In this document: positions 1-11,010 of the stretch, piece by piece
How positions within the stretch are numbered: position 1 is the stretch's first letter
Layout: the number at the start of each line of letters is the position of its first letter
Origin: Ariolimax columbianus
Taxonomy: Eukaryota > Mollusca > Gastropoda > Stylommatophora > Arionidae
Direction of reading: 5' to 3'
Length of the DNA stretch: 64,000 nt
Assembly (NCBI GenBank): GCA_036924085.1
Contig: JAVGWX010000005.1
Location: 80,063,547 to 80,127,546, forward strand
Notes under the pieces: model-generated
Database searches by the model: none
What the model saw: the letters and a program-made list of their open reading frames with translations, nothing else
What the model was told of the DNA's origin: nothing
Position numbers and translations under genes: made by a program

Positions 1-300
1 CCACCTGATTTCTCCCTATAGGACATGCTGAAAGAGAAGTCGCAACAAGCCAATGAATCTCACGGAACTGGAAACAAAAATTCGGGGGGAAATCTAGTTT
101 TTGACTCCTGATCTGTTGGTGAATACCTTCCGTAATATGTTAGCATGCTGATGCTAATTGCGACCACTTGAACAATTTGCTGGGAGCTCACTATGCTTCT
201 CTCACTCCAAGTTATGACCATATACATTTTGTAAAAATTATGTTAATTGGTTTAAAAGTTATTAGGGGAAACCATGGACCGGTAACTAGTGAGACACCAT
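1..300. other. Unassigned flank
   Basis: I see no ORF of note, no transposon motif and no tandem structure in this edge of the window. Confidence 0.4.
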
Positions 301-301
301 G

Positions 302-445
302 TATAAGACTGCATGAATAGTATCTAATGTTAGACTACATAACTATATCTCTTACTATAAGATTACATTTCTATCTTTTAATAAGACTACATTAATATTA
401 ACTATAATTAAACTACTTTAGTATTAATCTAAAATTAGACAAAAC
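302..445. repeat. AT-rich degenerate satellite, block 1
   Basis: Diverged tandem units of about 27-29 bp on the theme AGACTACATTAAYACTATCT. The block opens with ATAAGACTGCAT, as does a second block at 4164-4513. The two blocks bracket the LINE insertions at 0.47-3.6 kb, so they may be one older array split by later insertions (inference). Confidence 0.55.
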
Positions 446-464
446 TAATAATATCTGCTATTGA

Positions 465-1102
465 TTGGCATCCTGTCAGTCTTTAGAGACAACAGACTTC
501 ACGCTAGAAAGAGGACAGTCATTTGTTGCCCTAACTTTCGCAGCATACGTTTGTAGTCTGCATCTTGATGCATCCTGCCTTCCCCTGACTGCAGACCAAC
601 CCACAAAGCCTGCCTCCAGACGGGAATGTTTTTTGGCAAGTTCCTACCGGTTGCAGGTGTTCACACCCAACGCCTTTAGGTCACGCTTGCAAACATCTTT
701 GTAGCGGAGGAAGGATCTACCGTTTTACGCTTGCCCGTGGTCAGCTCTCCGTAAATGATATCTTTTGGTGTCCGCCCATCCTCCATTTTGCACACCTGAT
801 CAAGCAAGTCACCGCAATCTGCGCTGGGGTAGGATCGTAACTAAGCTGACAATCTTTGCACAGTCCAACACTTCATTGTAAATCACTCTGTGACTCCATG
901 AAATTCCAAGTATTCTTCTCAGGCAGCGCATATGAAAAGCATTTAGCCTTTTTTCTTGTGAGGCATACAGTGTCCATGTTTCGCTGCCATAGAGCAGGGT
1001 AATAATCACACATGATCTGTACACAGCAACCTTTGTGGAGATGGTCAGCATGTTTTTATTCCACACTCTCTGTGAGAGCCTGGCAAGTGCTGATGAGGTC
1101 AT
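465..1102 (-). mobile_element. LINE 3' fragment (end of RT and C-terminal region)
   Basis: Minus-strand frame 1102-809 reads a typical post-RT segment: VYRSCVIITLLYGSETWTLY, then RLNAFHMRCLRRILGISW. After a frame change near 790 comes MEDGRTPKDIIYGELTTGKR, and in a further frame RYKDVCKRDLKALGVNT, the usual last segment of this LINE type. Homology stops near 1105, so the palm (with its FADD motif) and the endonuclease are missing: a 5'-truncated dead copy with at least two frameshifts. It lies next to the 16-bp array at 1247. Family name not assigned. Confidence 0.8.
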
Positions 1103-1246
1103 TCATAATCGTTTTAGCAGCTCTACGTCCAGTGAAAGGTTATTGAATATGTAACAGTCCTATCGATAATTTTTATATCCTAGGTCACTGCATCATTTAA
1201 TATATTATATAACAGGGTTAACGTATTCTCTATCATATCTTCATTA

Positions 1247-1475
1247 CCACTATCACTCCTTACAACTATCACTCCTTACAACTATCACTCCTTACAACTA
1301 TCACTCCTTACAACTATCACTCCTTACCACTATCACTCCTTACAACTATCACTCCTTACAACTATCACTCCTTACAACTATCACTCCTTACAACTATCAC
1401 TCCTTACAACTATCACTCCTTACAACTATCACTCCTTACCACTATCACTCCTTACCACTATCACTCCTTAACTCT
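1247..1475. repeat. 16-bp minisatellite, about 14 copies
   Basis: Near-perfect head-to-tail repeats of ACTATCACTCCTTACA, with a few TTACC variants near both ends. The high identity suggests recent expansion. No coding potential. Confidence 0.95.
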
Positions 1476-1585
1476 CTAAATTAAATACCAACAATTCTTT
1501 CAAAACAGGTAAAACACAGCAGGTATTTTTCACACAAGTAAAACAATATGCACATCAATCATTTTCATTAGGCTCATTGATCACA

Positions 1586-3630
1586 TTATCAGGTCAGGTC
1601 AGGTCATCCCGTAACCGGTGAGGTCGTTGGGGCACACATGAAGACATCCTCACAACTCCACGCCATCCCTCTCTGTCAGATGCCGCTGCCTGTGACTCTT
1701 CTGGTCGGAGACTGGTCCATTCTTTTATGTTGTCCTCCCATCTCTTTTTGGGCCGGCCTCTTCGTCGTCTGCCATCCACCTTCCCGTGGAGGATTGTGTT
1801 TGCAAGACCATTTGATCTCGATATGTGACCGTACCAAGTGAGTTTCCTTCTTTTGACAGTTGCCAAGAGATCGTCGAAAGGCTCTATTGCTGTTTTAATT
1901 CTATCTCGTTTTTCCTCGTTTGTGACTCGATATTTGTACGTGACGTTTAAAAGTGTTCGGAAACATCATCTCCAAGGCCTGTATCCTTCGTTGAAGGTCA
2001 GTTGTAGCTGTCCATGTCTCACACGCATAGAGGAATATTGACAGGACTAGTGTACGCATTAATCTATTTTCGTGCGTAGTGCTAACCGTTTATCTTGCCA
2101 GATTTTGTTAAGCCATGCAAGCGCCGCTATTGTCTGTTCTATTCTGGCCAACACTTCACATTTTGATCCTCCATCACTGACAATCGACCCAAGATATTTA
2201 AAACGGTCAACCACTTCGATTTCCTGACCGTTAGCTTTTATCTTGTTGTTGAAGCCCGTAGCGTTGTTGGTCATTAATTTTGTCTTTCCAGCGTTTATGT
2301 CCATACCATAGTCAAGAGCTGTTTCATCGAGCCTTCTGACCGATTCCTGGAGTTCTGCTTCTGAACCCGCCAACCCGTCGATGTCATCTGCAAAACGAAG
2401 GTTGGTAATCGTTCGGCCCCCTATCTTGACAGTTCCAACGTGTCCTTCAAGTTCCTCACTCATAATTCCTTCAAGGAATACATTCAAAAGAGTTGGAGAG
2501 AGTGTACACCCCTGTCTCACACCAACTGATGTGCGAAACCAGTCTCCTCGCCTCCCATTCACAAGAACTGCACTAGACGCCTTGTTATACAGGTGTTCAA
2601 GGACCGTTATAATATTTCCGTTGATATTATACATCCTCATGGTTGCCAAAAGCGCTTTATGCCATACCCTATCAAACGCCTTCTTAAAATCCACAAACAC
2701 ATGATACAGTGTTTGCTGCTGTTCTAGATATTTCTCGCTTAGCAGCCTTAAATTAAATATATGTTCTGTAGTGCTTCTTCCCTGTCTGAACCCTGCCTGC
2801 TCCTCGGCAATAATGTTCTCTGCTTGGGGTTTCAATCGGTCGAGGATTAATCTAAGCATGACCTTGCTAGGGTGGCTAATGAGGCTTATTGTTCTGTAAT
2901 TTTGGCACAGCTTTAGGTTTCCAGACTTATGTAGCGGTATAACTATAGATTTCGTCCATAAGTCCGGCCAGTTTCCTGTCGCCCATAGTTTGTTACAGAT
3001 GTGTGTCAGGCTTTCCATCACTACCTCTCCACCTGCTTGTAAGAGCTCTGCTGGTATATTATCCACGCCGGCCGCCTTCCCTCTTCTCGATGTCTTTACC
3101 GCTGCAATTACCTCTTTCTTCGTTATCAGTTGGTTATCCTCTATATTTGTTGGTGTTGGGTGGAATGTTTTCTCAGGTTTGTTTCGCCCTCCGTAGTTAT
3201 ATAACTCGGAACAGTACTCTGTCCATCTTGCCAGTACGTCATTTCGCTCAATGAGACACTTGCCGTTTTTATCATGGATCATAAGGTTCCTGCTTTGTCT
3301 TTGTATTACCAGTTCTTTGACCACCTTGTATGCTCCTTTAGCATCATTTCTGTTTAGTCTCTCTTCGATGTTTGCGCGTTGCTCACATTTCCACGCTTCT
3401 TTCGCCTCTCTCATCTTTTGTTGTATGGCTTTCTTGACCTCTTTATAACTGCCGACCTCCTCCGGTGGGTTAGTGTGTTTTTTCAGTGACCTTCTTTTGT
3501 CACAAAGGTCTAGAATGTCTTTGGTCACCCATGGCTTCTTTTTTGTTTGGTGGCATCCCAGGATCTCTGTTGCAGTTTCTAAGAGAGCTGCGTTAAGAGA
3601 CTCTGAAACTGTATCTGTATCCAGTCCCTC
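1586..3630 (-). mobile_element. LINE, family A, about 2 kb, 5'-truncated
   Basis: The longest RT-bearing LINE copy here. The long RT frame (2059-3528) continues upstream in the same frame past its first ATG to about 3620 (KKKPWVTKDILDLCDKRR). Downstream the protein continues in broken frames with ACETWTATTDLQRRIQALEM and then RRKLTWYGHISRSNGLANTI and GRPKKRWEDNIKEW (frame 1866-1594). It ends near 1590 in a (TGACC)n tail on the minus strand instead of poly(A). The APE endonuclease is absent, as expected for 5' truncation. The 673-bp copy at 4514-5186 shares this 3' end. Confidence 0.88.
2059..3528 (-). CDS. LINE reverse transcriptase domain, uninterrupted ORF
   Basis: 489 residues without a stop. 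An N-terminal charged linker (about 1-125) precedes the RT fingers and palm: GKAAGVDNIPAELLQAGG (about 150), NYRTISLISHPSKVMLRLI (about 210), EEQAGFRQGRSTTEHIF (about 243), FVDFKKAFDRVWHKAL (about 275, first catalytic Asp), GVRQGCTLSPTLLNVFLE (about 335), LRFADDIDGLAGS (about 378, catalytic Asp pair) and RFKYLGSIVSDGG. This enzyme class reverse-transcribes element RNA at a nicked target site. The listed start is just the first in-frame ATG; coding runs further upstream. The C-terminal part after residue 489 is frameshifted, so the product would be incomplete. Confidence 0.85.
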   Translation of the reverse strand: MTKDILDLCDKRRSLKKHTNPPEEVGSYKEVKKAIQQKMREAKEAWKCEQRANIEERLNRNDAKGAYKVVKELVIQRQSRNLMIHDKNGKCLIERNDVLARWTEYCSELYNYGGRNKPEKTFHPTPTNIEDNQLITKKEVIAAVKTSRRGKAAGVDNIPAELLQAGGEVVMESLTHICNKLWATGNWPDLWTKSIVIPLHKSGNLKLCQNYRTISLISHPSKVMLRLILDRLKPQAENIIAEEQAGFRQGRSTTEHIFNLRLLSEKYLEQQQTLYHVFVDFKKAFDRVWHKALLATMRMYNINGNIITVLEHLYNKASSAVLVNGRRGDWFRTSVGVRQGCTLSPTLLNVFLEGIMSEELEGHVGTVKIGGRTITNLRFADDIDGLAGSEAELQESVRRLDETALDYGMDINAGKTKLMTNNATGFNNKIKANGQEIEVVDRFKYLGSIVSDGGSKCEVLARIEQTIAALAWLNKIWQDKRLALRTKID

Positions 3631-3639
3631 TCAGACAGA

Positions 3640-4160
3640 TTCTTACATGTGTGTGGTCTCTCGTTGTCTTTCCGTTTTGGTCTGCTGCTGTGGCTTCTAA
3701 CTCTATGACTCTACTATTGTCACTAACTGGCCACATCTCTGTAGCTTTTAACTATCTACTTGTTCTAGACTAAGTGCTACTCACTATACTGTCTGGTAGG
3801 ACACCCTTGGTCTGCTGTTTCTGATCTCTTTTCTATTCTGTCTCACTCCAGCTTATATGCTAAGTTTCCCCCGCTTTAGAAAATGACTTCTACTTTCTTG
3901 AGTTCATTTCCCACCAACTTTATTTGAACTCGCGTGTCCCAAACACTGACTGACCGCTTGTTAACGGGCATTCCCAGTTCAAACCGTGAGAACAGAAGGG
4001 TCAGCCAGCTCCAACTTGCATTGTTTGATAGTTGAGGACCATGCCTCGTTCAATGAACTGAAACTCTCGGGCCGGGTTCTCAAGTTATGTTTGGGTACCC
4101 CGAACGGTATTTTCAGGGCTTCCATGGCTTTGGCCCGTTGTACCCCTGTAACTCTGTTAC
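3640..4160. other. Unassigned between LINE copies
   Basis: No tandem repeat or transposon motif found. Short ORFs on both strands (3979-4176) overlap each other and resemble nothing I know. Confidence 0.4.
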
Positions 4161-4163
4161 AGC

Positions 4164-4513
4164 TATAAGACTGCATTAAATATATCTGCTATAACACAAC
4201 ATTATCACTATTGACTGTAAGACGTCATTAGCATTATAACTTTCTAAGTGACTACAATGGCATTATTTACTATACACTTCATTAACAGAATCTACTATAA
4301 CAACACATTAACACTATCTACTGCACGACTACAGGAGCATTATCTACTCCAACACTATATTAACATTGTTTTTTTACAATTAGACTACATTTACACTATC
4401 TTTTCCTATAAGGCTACATTAATAGTATTTGATATTAGACTATATTAACACTATCTTCTTTAAAATTACAATAATAGTATCTACTGTACATTAATATTAT
4501 ATAATATAAGACT
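4164..4513. repeat. AT-rich degenerate satellite, block 2
   Basis: Same theme as 302-445: repeated AGACTACATTAA, ACACTATCTACTATAA and CATTAACACTATCT with drifting spacing of about 27-37 bp. It ends directly at the (AGTTC)n tail of the LINE copy at 4514. Confidence 0.6.
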
Positions 4514-5186
4514 AGTTCAGTTCAGTTCATCCCAAACCCATCAGGTCGTCGGGGCATACCTGAACACACTCCCACAATCCCACGCTATCCCTCTCTGTCT
4601 GCTGCCGCCAGTCGTGCCTCACAGGGACGAAGGTTTAATCACTCAGTGATGTTGTTTGCCCATATCTTCCTTGGACGTTCCAGTCCTCTATGTCCTGGTA
4701 CGAAACCATGCAGTATATAATTTGTATTTCTGTTGGACCTCGTGACGTGCCCATACCAAGCCATCTTTCGCCGTTTTATAACTGTCAAAAGGCCCAATTG
4801 CGTTTTCTACTCTTCGTCTTATTTCTACGTTCGTGACACGATCCCTATATGTAACATTTAAGTCTTCCAAAGAAACTCATTTCCATTGCATGTATTATGT
4901 ACTGGATATCCGCAATAATGGTCCAAGTCTCACAGGCATACAAAATATTGAGAGCACCAATGAGTTCATTAGTCTAACTTTTATGCTGAGGGCGAGCCGT
5001 CTATCCGGCCATATGGGTTTCGAACGCTTTGTCTGGAAAGCATCTCAGGCTGCTAGCCCTCGTCACTGATGAGTGATCCCAAATACTAGAACCGGTGTAC
5101 AACTTCGAGTTTCTGACTATTTGCTTTTATCACAGATGTAAGCCCTTGTGTGTTATTAGTCATCAGCTTTGTTTTCTCTGCATTTA
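4514..5186 (-). mobile_element. LINE 3' fragment, family A
   Basis: Second copy of the 1586-3630 family. Minus-strand frames give INAEKTKLMTNNTQG, YLGSLISDEG, RRKMAWYGHVTRSN and RPRKIWANNITE, separated by stops and frameshifts. The 3' end carries a (TGAAC)n tail, related to but not identical with the (TGACC)n tail of the first copy. The 5' limit coincides with the start of the 72-bp tandem repeat, whose first bases (AAAGGTTCTCAC) adjoin the LINE sequence. Confidence 0.82.
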
Positions 5187-5415
5187 TAAAGGTTCTCACA
5201 TCTCCCATAATGACCTCTCTCACTCCTTATATCGTAAACTCTCACACACCTCTAACAATAAAGGTTCTCACATCTCACATAATGACCTCTCTCACTGCTT
5301 ATACCATAAACTCTCACACACCTCTAACAATAAAGGTTCTCACATCTCACATAATGACCTCTCTCACTGCTTATACCATAAACTCTCACACACCTCACAC
5401 AATAAAGGTTCTCAC
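5187..5415. repeat. 72-bp tandem repeat, 3 copies plus partial
   Basis: Units start at 5187, 5259, 5331 and 5403 (TAAAGGTTCTCACATCTCAC...), exact 72-bp spacing. The fourth unit breaks into a C-rich run (5416-5450). Since 72 is divisible by 3, one frame stays open through it, which is an artefact. Confidence 0.92.
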
Positions 5416-5469
5416 CCCCCCCCCACCCCCCACCCCCCACAATCAACTCTGACCCTTGACGCAGCTACA

Positions 5470-6590
5470 TTTATGACTCACCCTTTCCCGATCCTTGTCC
5501 TAGCTACATTTATCACACCCATCACCCACCCCTGCCCGAGCCTTGTCCTAGCTACATTTATCAAACACATGACCCACCTTTGCCAGACTTCTGTCCTAGC
5601 TACATTTATCACACCCATCACCCACCCATGCCCGAGCCTTATCCTAGCTACATTTATCACACCCATCACCCACCCTGCCTGACCCTTGTTCTAGCTACAT
5701 TTATCACGCACATGACCCACCCTTGCCAGACTCCTGTCCTAGCTACATTTATCCCACCCATCACCCACCCTTGCCCGACCCCTGTCCTAGCTACACTTTG
5801 AACACCCATCACCCACCCTTTCCCGACCCTTGTCCTAGCTACATTTATCACACCCATCACCCACCATTGCCGGACCCCTGTCCTAGCTACACTTTGAACA
5901 CCCATCACCCACCCTTTCCCGACCCTTGTCCTAGCTACATTTATCACACCCATCACCCACCATTGCCGGACCCCTGTCCTAGCTACACTTTGAACACCCA
6001 TCACCCACCCTTGCCCGACCCCTGTCCTAGCTACACTTTGAACACCCATCACCCACCCTTTCCCGACTCTTGTCCTAGCTACATTTATCACACCCATCAC
6101 CCACCATTGCCGGACCCCTGTCCTAGCTACACTTTGAACACCCATCACCCACCCTTTCCCGACCCTTGTCCTAGCTACATTTATCACACCCATCACCCAC
6201 CATTGCCGGACCCCTGTCCTAGCTACACTTTGAACACCCATCACCCACCCTTTCCCGACCCTTGTCCTAGCTACATTTATCACACCCATCACCCACCATT
6301 GCCGGACCCCTGTCCTAGCTACACTTTGAACACCCATCACCCACCCTTTCCCGACCCTTGTCCTAGCTACATTTATCACACCCATCACCCACCATTGCCG
6401 GACCCCTGTCCTAGCTACACTTTGAACACCCATCACCCACCCTTTCCCGACCCTTGTCCTAGCTACATTTATCACACCCATCACCCACCCTTGCCGGACC
6501 CCTGTCCTAGCTACATTAATCACACCCATCACCCACCCTTTCCCGACCCTTGTCCTAGCTACACTTTAAACACCCATCACCAATGCCGAG
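5470..6590. repeat. 48-bp minisatellite with 96-bp dimer structure
   Basis: About 23 units of 48 bp, centred on GTCCTAGCTACA. Two subtypes alternate over most of the array: one with CATTTATCACACCCATCACC and one with CACTTTGAACACCCATCACC. That gives a 96-bp higher-order unit. As 48 is a multiple of 3, both strands keep long open frames (313 codons on plus, 288 on minus) encoding 16-residue repeats; these are by-products, not genes. Confidence 0.95.
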
Positions 6591-6599
6591 CAGTAATGG

Positions 6600-7000
6600 C
6601 TGGACAAACAAGCCATCTCGTTACACTTCCTGCAGCGACTCAACCACTTTGTATGCAGCGATAATAAAGTTCTTTTATCACCAAAACCGGGTTTTCCCTA
6701 TTCTAGGCTTTGATTGAATCAATGTTCTCTTTTTGTTGTCTTTTGCTTATCTAGAATTTTCACAAAATTTCTCTTTTTTTCGATGGCGATTTCAGAAATA
6801 TATGAAAATGTAGTGGATTATTGCTAACTACATGATACATGGTAATGAGGAGCAAGTTAGGCTAGTGAAACTGAGAAAAGAAACCCTTAGCGAAGTCAGA
6901 GATACTTATAAAGAATTTTCTTTTAAGAGTATAAAATCTAGACAAATGGAATTGGTAACCGTCTGATAACGCCGAGCATGCGGCACGTACTGCTTGTCAA
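6600..7000. other. Unassigned
   Basis: Unique-looking AT-rich sequence between the 48-bp array and the LINE 3' end at 7005; nothing recognised. Confidence 0.4.
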
Positions 7001-7004
7001 GAAG

Positions 7005-8317
7005 AGCCTCATCATCAGCATGTAGCGTGTCCTTGGCAGAACGTAGTCTCATCACAGCCATTCGGTAGGATCTCGATCAGAAGTAAGTTTACTCGCCTGC
7101 TCCATGTTCATGTCTAGGGTGTCCTTAAGGTCTTGTGTTCATTTACGTCTTGGTCGACCACTACCTCGTCTGTCTTGGAATAATGTCCTCTAGAACAGCT
7201 TTTTTCCAGTCCGACATGGCGCTTGATGTGGCCGAAAAACCTCATTTTCCGAAACATAACGTGGTTTATACGCCAGTTCTATTCAACACAGATCTCGCAG
7301 GGTGGCTTTATTTGTTATTTTCTTTACCCAAGGTATTTTGAGGATTTTCCTGTAGCATTTTGTCACCAAAGCCCCGAACGTCTTTCTTAATATTTGTGTG
7401 ATGGTCCATGTCTCGAATCCGTACATTGCCACCAGGAATGCGCATGTTCTGGGGATCTTCTATTTTAATTCTTTGTCAGTATTGTGCCACAAATTTTGCA
7501 TACTATTCATTTTCTGTATCGCTATGGACAATCGTCTCATTATTCCCCGTGCACAGTCCCCATCTTCTGTTATCAAAGAGCCAAGGTATTCAAATAATCT
7601 AAGTATTCTATTTCTTCATTTCCAATAGTGATCTTGGGTTGATGTCCATGTAAGCCAATGAACATTATCTTGGTATTTTTATGTTCAGGAAAATATTCTG
7701 ATCTTCCTGTGCTTCTGACAGACGTAGACAATCGTATCAGGCCCTCAACGCTGTTTGAGAGCGTTAGTGTGTCATCTGCATATCTGAAATCTAGAATAAT
7801 TTTTCAATTGAGAATTGGTGGAAATTCGATTAATTTTTATCTATTTTTACCTGAGTTTCTGCACGTATATGTTGAATATGTAGGGGCCAAGGATGCAGAA
7901 TTGCCTAACACCTTTGTTGATCTCAAACCAATCTGAGATGCCTTCGTTAATTCTGACGGTGGCTTATTGGCCACTGTAAAGTGTTTCTATTAGGTGTATC
8001 AGATGTGTTGCAAAGCCCATGTCTTCCATTATTTGCTATAGTTGCTGATCTTGGACACAGTGAAAAGCTTTGGTGTAATTTATGAAGCATGTATATATGT
8101 TAGCATTGTATTCTCTGCAATTTTCAAAGATATTTCTCAAATTGAAAATGTGATCTCTTGTGCCTCTGCCTTGTTTGAATCCTGCTTGCGCTTCATGTAT
8201 TTCATTTTCTATTTTCTTTTCTAGTCTCTTCATGATAATATGTAATAATATCTTGCTGGCATGACTTATCAGGGCAAAAGTACGGTAGTTAGTGCAAGAA
8301 GAAACTAAGAGACACAA
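7005..8317 (-). mobile_element. LINE, family B, RT and C-terminal remnants
   Basis: Frame 8317-8036 reads the RT block NYRTFALISHASKILLHIIM, then EAQAGFKQGRGTRDHIFNLR and CFINYTKAFHCVQ, where the usual Asp of the FxDYxKAFD motif is changed to Asn. Lower coordinates continue in broken frames with RILRLFEYLGSLITEDGDC, AMYGFETWTIT and GSGRPRRKW. The minus-strand 3' end ACGTTCTGCCAAGGACACGC followed by TACATG and (GATGAT) matches the ends of LINEs at 38.87 and 42.93 kb and the SINE at 9.34 kb. Many stops: inactive. Confidence 0.82.
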
Positions 8318-8319
8318 TT

Positions 8320-9280
8320 AAGACTAGGAACTTGCCGCCGCAAATTGTTTAGCAAATTATCAATCAAAGATACAAGACGCAAATTCGTGTGTTTTCAGGA
8401 CAAACAAACATGAAATATATTTTCAAAGTCTGTCGGCTCTACTAGAGGTGCAGAATGACAGCGTGGTCAACGTGAAAATAGCTGCTAGATTATTTATACA
8501 TTGAAGATAGAAACCCAGACAGAGAAACACGATTACATTATTAGATTGGAAATAGGTGTGACCGTTTGAGAGTGAGCAACGAAGACATAGAAACATGAAT
8601 CTGTTTCCCAAAACTCATAAAGACAACAAAGAAGATTATTCTCAAGGTTATTAACTTTACATATGCCCATATCAAACTTCATTACTATTATGTACGTCAT
8701 AATGTCAAACACCATTAACTGCACGTATCGCTTAATCTCAAATACCAATTGCTTTAACCATGTCTTATACCAAGTGCCCTTACTAGCACATATGCCCTAA
8801 TGTTACAGATACACGCTGGTGGCTGTGAGGCTAGGATAGGACACTCATAAACTAGATTCGAAAAATAACAAGGATATAGAACGTTTTTGTCTATTGGAAG
8901 AGAAATAAATACCTCTCATGCACGCTGAGCGGCGACTTCCCTGGTAAGAGGTATTTATATTTATGTCCCCTAAATTACACTTGGCGGCCATATCGAGGAG
9001 TAAAACGTAGTGCAGATTTTGTTTGTCTCGAACGGACAATAATTTAACAATTACAAGATAGCATAAATGGCATAAGCAGGCAGGAATGCCACGGTATAGA
9101 GATGCAATGAAAATATAGATAGACGATTAAGTTAGCGGACCAGACAAGGCACATGGCCTATTGAAGTTGTATGGAGACATAAAAGAAGATAATAAATTTG
9201 GCCACCGCGTAAGGTATTCAGCCTAACCTCTGTATATAGCCATTTGCAAGCAACGTGTAGAGAAAAACCTAAAACGCAAT
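8320..9280. other. Unassigned
   Basis: About 1 kb with no motif, array or long ORF that I can interpret. Confidence 0.4.
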
Positions 9281-9336
9281 AGCCCATTGTAATCTTTTTT
9301 AGGAAAAAAAAAATAGAACAAAATATAGCCCATTGT

Positions 9337-9557
9337 GTGGAGGCTGCGTGGCCTAGGGTGGAGCGTCCATTTCACAATCTCAACGCACCTGGTTCGAATC
9401 ACGCAAGTATCCAGTTTGGCAGACATGGTACCTTTTCGTTCATCCACATACGGAAAGTAATGGCAACCTACCGTACGGTACACTTGTACACTAAACACAT
9501 AGGTTTGCGGTTGTAAGAAGCGACGTTCTGCAAAGGACATGCTACTTACTTATAGCC
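9337..9557 (+). mobile_element. tRNA-derived SINE with LINE-like 3' tail and 10-bp TSD
   Basis: A 221-bp insertion flanked by the direct repeat AGCCCATTGT (9327-9336 and 9558-9567). Its head carries pol III-type A and B boxes 30 bp apart. Its 3' part, GAAGCGACGTTCTGCAAAGG followed by ACATGCTACTTACTTA, matches the 3' ends of family B LINEs (38.84-38.87 kb plus, 42.91-42.94 kb plus, 7.01-7.05 kb minus). A third AGCCCATTGT at 9281-9290 hints at an earlier event or pre-existing duplication at the same site. Non-autonomous; mobilisation by the family B LINE is inferred from the shared tail. Confidence 0.88.
9349..9400 (+). promoter_or_regulatory. Internal pol III promoter (A box, B box) of the SINE
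   Basis: A box TGGCCTAGGGTGG at 9349-9361 and B box GGTTCGAATC at 9391-9400, close to the tRNA consensus and with tRNA-like spacing. The intervening arm does not look able to fold as a functional tRNA. Confidence 0.8.
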
Positions 9558-9567
9558 AGCCCATTGT

Positions 9568-10030
9568 AAGTAAATTCTAAACGAAAAAGATAAACAGCTG
9601 AAAAGGAGAAGTAATGGCTTTGAAATGTGGATATTCTAGTACATGTATCTTGTTGATTTCGTCGATACTGGTTTCTGAGTTCTTTTCTCTTGTCCAATTT
9701 TATCTGGTAGCAGGCTGCAATGGCTCCTCTGTGACATACTGAAGAAGGGGGAAAAGGCGCTTCCTCGCTATAGCATACTGCAAATCTTCTCAGAAGATTC
9801 ATCATTACAGGTAAAACAATTTAATTCACCACTTCGTTGGTCAGGCTTCTGTATAACGACCGTGTCTCCATGTGCGCCCCTTGGACGTAATATGAAGATC
9901 TAGACCAGCTATGTTTCCATGTTCATATCGAAGGTCGACTGCAATGAATCTTCAAAGACCCCGTCTCTTCCAGCAATCGTGCAATCTGCCTAGTGTATTA
10001 ATTAACATTGTTATCCAATTTCTCCAAAGC
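9568..10030. other. Unassigned
   Basis: No recognisable feature between the SINE and the degenerate LINE fragment. Confidence 0.4.
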
Positions 10031-10039
10031 ACGTCTGTA

Positions 10040-10530
10040 CTCTGTGTGTCATTTCAGTCTAGCTTTCAGCGTGGTGTTATATCTGTTTATTTGACCAATA
10101 TATTTAAATGTCTGACTCTAACTTCGTGCATTAACTCACTTTGGGCTTCTAATTTCTCGAAGACTTCCATATCTGCCTTCATTTATGATCACGAGATTCG
10201 TCCCATTCTTCTCTATATATTCTCATTTCATAAGCATCAAGTCGTTTCTCCAACCTTTCGTTTAACGTTCATGCTTCCCTTCCACACAGTAACGACGAAT
10301 ATACATTACACTTGATTTATCTAGTTTCTAATGTGTCAATTATTTTTTTGAATGCCAATGCTGGTTTCATTTTTGGAGAAAACAACCTGGGTCACCTATT
10401 TTCTCTTGTTGATTTCTATCTCGCCTCCTCCAGTCACCGTTATGATACTTCTAAGATGGAGAAGATTGTGACGTGTCAAGGTATTGGATCATTTATCTGT
10501 ATTTGTTGTGCAGGTTGATTATCTGATTTG
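10040..10530 (-). mobile_element. Highly degenerate LINE C-terminal fragment
   Basis: Minus-strand reading shows scattered remains of a post-RT segment: EEARLEINKRK, VTQVVFSKNETSIGI, then LERLDAYEM-type sequence (RLEKRLDAYEMRIYRRMGRI). Stops every 10-30 codons. The order and spacing fit a LINE C-terminus, but the level of decay makes the family uncertain. Confidence 0.55.
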
Positions 10531-10539
10531 CTAACTACC

Positions 10540-11000
10540 ATAATTGTGTATTCTCAGATAAATGTCCAATTCACATTCATGACTTTTGTTAATTACTTGA
10601 TACTTTGTCCGTAGACCCTGGCGTTACCGTTAATACTAATTTGGATGTATACAAAAATGGACCACATTTAGTAGAACAACAAAAACAATTAATTAATTTT
10701 GAAAATCCCTTGGATATAAATATTGAACAAGTTAGACCAGGTAGTTAACATATTTTGTGATATCAAAAGGCAAAACACAACACCTCACGGAAAGATGTGG
10801 GAACAAACAGTAACATCAGGGTAAGGTGAACCATAATAGCCAATACCCTAACTCTCGCCCACGCCTCGCTCCTGGAGATTGGCTGTGCCACAATAGTTTG
10901 ACCAACGAAGTGGGAGGCAATACCGTGAAGTCCATAGCTGTGAGAGTTGTGAGGAGCCACGCAATGCACTACAGCCAGGAAGTCCCTGGTCGACCTTGTC
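10540..11000. other. Unassigned
   Basis: Short opposing ORFs only; nothing recognised. Confidence 0.4.
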
Positions 11001-11010
11001 AAAAATGATT

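Noticed and set aside
5095..5682. 195-codon ORF
   Set aside because: Spans a LINE end, 72-bp repeats and C-rich DNA; low-complexity product.
5666..6664. Long ORFs on both strands (313 and 288 codons) with 16-residue repeats
   Set aside because: Produced by a 48-bp array whose period is a multiple of 3; open on both strands, no start context or domain.
9337..9410. Functional tRNA gene
   Set aside because: Has A and B boxes but no acceptor or anticodon stem pairing; lies at the head of a SINE with TSD.
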